Shown here: positions 6,104 through 6,909 of the stretch, piece after piece
How the letters are laid out: each line of letters begins with the position of its first letter
Position numbering within the stretch: the first letter of the stretch is position 1
Assembly (NCBI GenBank): GCA_002331465.1
Contig: DCYM01000019.1
Location: 4,365-11,273, forward strand
Direction: 5' to 3'
Source of the DNA: Candidatus Neomicrothrix sp. UBA2110
GTDB taxonomy: Bacteria > Actinomycetota > Acidimicrobiia > Acidimicrobiales > Poriferisodalaceae
DNA: 6,909 nucleotides
Made by a program: the position numbers and the translations under genes
The notes under the pieces: model-generated
What the model was told of the DNA's origin: nothing
The model's database searches: none
The model's input: only the letters and a program-made list of their open reading frames with translations

Positions 6104-6177
6104 CTGTTTAGCGCCAGAAGCAAAAAAAGTTTAACTGCGCCCTTGAGGTCACGAATATGACTCGGCGCTACTTCAGT

Positions 6178-6200
6178 TCGGACACAATCTTTAGGTCCGA
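6178..6200. repeat. 6-bp inverted repeat between the WhiB2-like gene and selC
   Basis: TCGGAC (6178-6183) and GTCCGA (6195-6200) form a 6-bp stem with an 11-base loop and are followed on the + strand by a pyrimidine-rich run (6201-6219). It is too weak to call a terminator. It lies 51 bases upstream of selC and may belong to the tRNA promoter region, in which I could not find a clear -35/-10 pair. Confidence 0.25.
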
Positions 6201-6226
6201 TTCTCGGTTTCTCCTTTTCAATGTGC

Positions 6227-6238
6227 CCTCGCGCGAGG
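6227..6238. repeat. 12-bp perfect palindrome just upstream of selC
   Basis: CCTCGCGCGAGG is its own reverse complement and ends 12 bases before the first base of the tRNA. It could mark a binding site or a 5'-leader structure; being fully self-complementary, it has little room for a hairpin loop. Confidence 0.35.
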
Positions 6239-6250
6239 CAGACTGACGTC

Positions 6251-6346
6251 GGAGGTGTCCGAGCGCCTGGTGGGCTCCCCCGCCTTCAAAGCGGGTGGGA
6301 TGGGTGATCCCCGTCCGGCGGGTTCGATTCCCGTCCACCTCCGCCA
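6251..6346 (+). tRNA. selC: tRNA-Sec (selenocysteine tRNA, anticodon TCA)
   Basis: The 96-base gene folds into the distinctive selenocysteine tRNA. The acceptor stem is GGAGGTG/CACCTCC. The D arm is extended, with GAGC/GCTC plus two further C-G pairs around a TGGT loop and one bulged G at 6265. The anticodon stem is CCCGC/GCGGG with loop CTTCAAA, and the anticodon TCA (6286-6288) reads UGA. The variable arm is very long, with 7 pairs (6298-6304 with 6310-6316, one T-G wobble). The T loop is TTCGATT, then discriminator G and an encoded CCA (6344-6346). Its size and long arms separate it from an ordinary Trp or suppressor tRNA. It implies that the organism inserts selenocysteine with SelA, SelB and SelD, none of which is in this window. 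The eighth acceptor pair (T6258 with C6335) is a mismatch; C6335 can instead extend the T stem by pairing with G6317. Confidence 0.95.
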
Positions 6347-6405
6347 AGTCTGTCCAACCCACTAGTCCAACACACTGCAAACCCAAATGATGGAAAGGAA
6401 CCAAC

Positions 6406-6480
6406 GTGAAGAAGCTCTTGCTGGCAATTGCCGTCGGCGCCTTGGTGGCAATCGCCGCTCGGAAACTCGCTGAAAACTAA
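6406..6480 (+). CDS. 24-residue single-helix membrane microprotein
   Basis: A GTG at 6406 opens a 24-codon frame ending in TAA, preceded by AAAGGA (6394-6399) at 6 bases, a near-ideal Shine-Dalgarno. The product has the plan of a small membrane protein: start plus two lysines, a hydrophobic Ala/Leu/Val stretch (LLLAIAVGALVAIAA, 4-18), then RKLAEN. One membrane pass with a positive N-terminus is expected. The opening MKKLLL..A pattern and the R-K after the helix resemble the N-terminal half of the actinobacterial DLW-39 family, but the DLW part is absent, so the link is tentative. It starts 59 bases after selC, on the same strand, and may share its transcript. A terminator-like hairpin follows 2 bases after the stop. 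No function can be stated. Confidence 0.6.
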   Translation: MKKLLLAIAVGALVAIAARKLAEN

Positions 6481-6481
6481 A

Positions 6482-6516
6482 CCCGGACCCTAGGTGCGAA
6501 AACTATCGGGACCGGG
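6482..6516. terminator. probable bidirectional terminator between the microprotein gene and the sigma factor gene
   Basis: CCCGGACCC (6482-6490) pairs with GGGACCGGG (6508-6516) over 9 positions with one central A-A mismatch and a 17-base loop. On the - strand, the direction of the sigma gene, the stem is followed by TTTAGTTTTC, a good U-rich tail. On the + strand only ATTTC follows, so it is stronger for the sigma transcript. It fills the gap between the two convergent stop codons. Confidence 0.6.
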
Positions 6517-6519
6517 ATT

Positions 6520-6909
6520 TCAAACTCCGAGGAGGTCTCGGGCCCCGGTGTCACTACTTGGATGCCGAAGTTTGGACATTGCCCGCGCTTCAATCTGCCG
6601 GATTCTCTCGCGGGTCAGGTTGAAGTGCTCGCCCACTTCTTCGAGAGTTCGAGGTTCGCCGCGGTCAAGCCCAAACCTGAGCTTTAGGATTTCCCTCTCT
6701 CGTTCGTCGAGAGGGCCAAGAAGTTTGGCGATCTCATCGGGGAGCCGCGAAACTGCAGCCGCTTCTTCAGGGTCTTCAGCATTTCTATCTTCGACGACGT
6801 CACCTAACTCGGCATCGCCGTCTTCACGCAAGGGTTCCGAGAGAGACAGCGGCTCTGCAGCGAATCGAAGTGCTTCAGACACTTTGTCTTCAGGCATGTC
6901 GACTTCTAC
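6520..6909 (-). CDS. principal-type (RpoD/SigA family) sigma-70 factor, C-terminal 129 residues (5' end off the window)
   Basis: The frame stays open to the right edge (V-E-V-D precede the internal ATG at 6897), so this is the 3' end of a longer gene. The visible residues cover the end of region 3 (MPEDKVSEALRFAAEPLSLSE), an acidic region 3-4 linker (GDAELGDVVEDRNAEDPEE), region 4.1 (LDEREREILKLRFGL, about 67-81) and the region 4.2 helix-turn-helix (TLEEVGEHFNLTRERIRQIE, about 88-107) ending in MSKLRHP. This is the -35-reading module of group 1 or group 2 sigma factors. Only the missing N-terminal regions would tell the housekeeping factor from a close paralogue. Wbl proteins bind this region 4 in studied actinobacteria, which is notable with two Wbl genes close by. 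The stop is TGA at 6522-6520, after DLLGV. Confidence 0.93.
   Translation of the reverse strand, partial: VEVDMPEDKVSEALRFAAEPLSLSEPLREDGDAELGDVVEDRNAEDPEEAAAVSRLPDEIAKLLGPLDEREREILKLRFGLDRGEPRTLEEVGEHFNLTRERIRQIEARAMSKLRHPSSDTGARDLLGV

Noticed and set aside
6122..6128. A7 run as part of a terminator
   Set aside because: No stem-loop of useful length adjoins the run on either strand.
6168..6404. A 78-codon - strand frame across the selC region
   Set aside because: It is antisense to a tRNA gene that folds fully, and its product has no family features.
1..6909. CRISPR array, insertion sequence, integrase or attachment site next to the tRNA
   Set aside because: No spaced direct repeats and no recombinase-like frame. 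The only sequence after selC before the edge is the microprotein and the sigma factor, and no duplicate of the tRNA 3' end was seen.

Overview
The window looks like chromosomal DNA of an actinobacterium, probably from the Acidimicrobiia side of the phylum, although the class is an inference. The evidence is two WhiB-like (Wbl) iron-sulphur regulators, a family essentially confined to Actinobacteria and their phages, and the C-terminus of a DUF2342/Zincin_2 protein, also an actinobacterial family. GTG starts are frequent and the base composition is roughly balanced by eye. No transposase, integrase, CRISPR array or phage gene was seen, so this reads as a core-genome segment.

Left part (1-2022): a DUF2342 zincin-like protein enters from the left edge on the + strand. 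Its last codons overlap, tail to tail, an MFS transporter gene on the - strand. Middle (2023-3964): on the - strand, a two-repeat Na+/phosphate cotransporter is followed 11 bases later by a PhoU-like protein. This pair is a split version of the YjbB-type transporter-PhoU fusion, and the MFS gene follows 59 bases after it. Next (3965-5090): a 117-residue protein of unknown function with a strong ribosome binding site precedes surE by 10 bases. The two look like one operon.

Right part (5091-6909): a divergent promoter region of about 138 bases serves the unknown gene-surE operon and a first Wbl gene on the + strand. A short tatA and a second, WhiB2/WhmD-like, Wbl gene follow on the - strand. 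A 217-base intergenic region carries overlapping ACAC/GTGT palindromes, a hairpin and a 12-bp palindrome. It leads to a complete selenocysteine tRNA gene (selC, anticodon TCA) with an encoded CCA end. A 24-codon membrane microprotein with a good Shine-Dalgarno follows. A probable two-way terminator separates it from the C-terminal part of a principal-type sigma-70 factor, which runs off the right edge on the - strand.

Functionally, the window combines phosphate handling (Na/Pi carrier, PhoU, SurE nucleotidase), transcriptional control (two Wbl proteins, which in studied cases contact region 4 of the principal sigma factor, and a sigma factor whose region 4 is visible here), Tat protein export and selenocysteine decoding. 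The most noteworthy items are selC with its unusual stem pairing, the untracked microprotein beside it, the repeat cluster upstream of the WhiB2-like gene, and the unrecognised surE partner. I did not find a convincing new multi-gene defence or mobile system.
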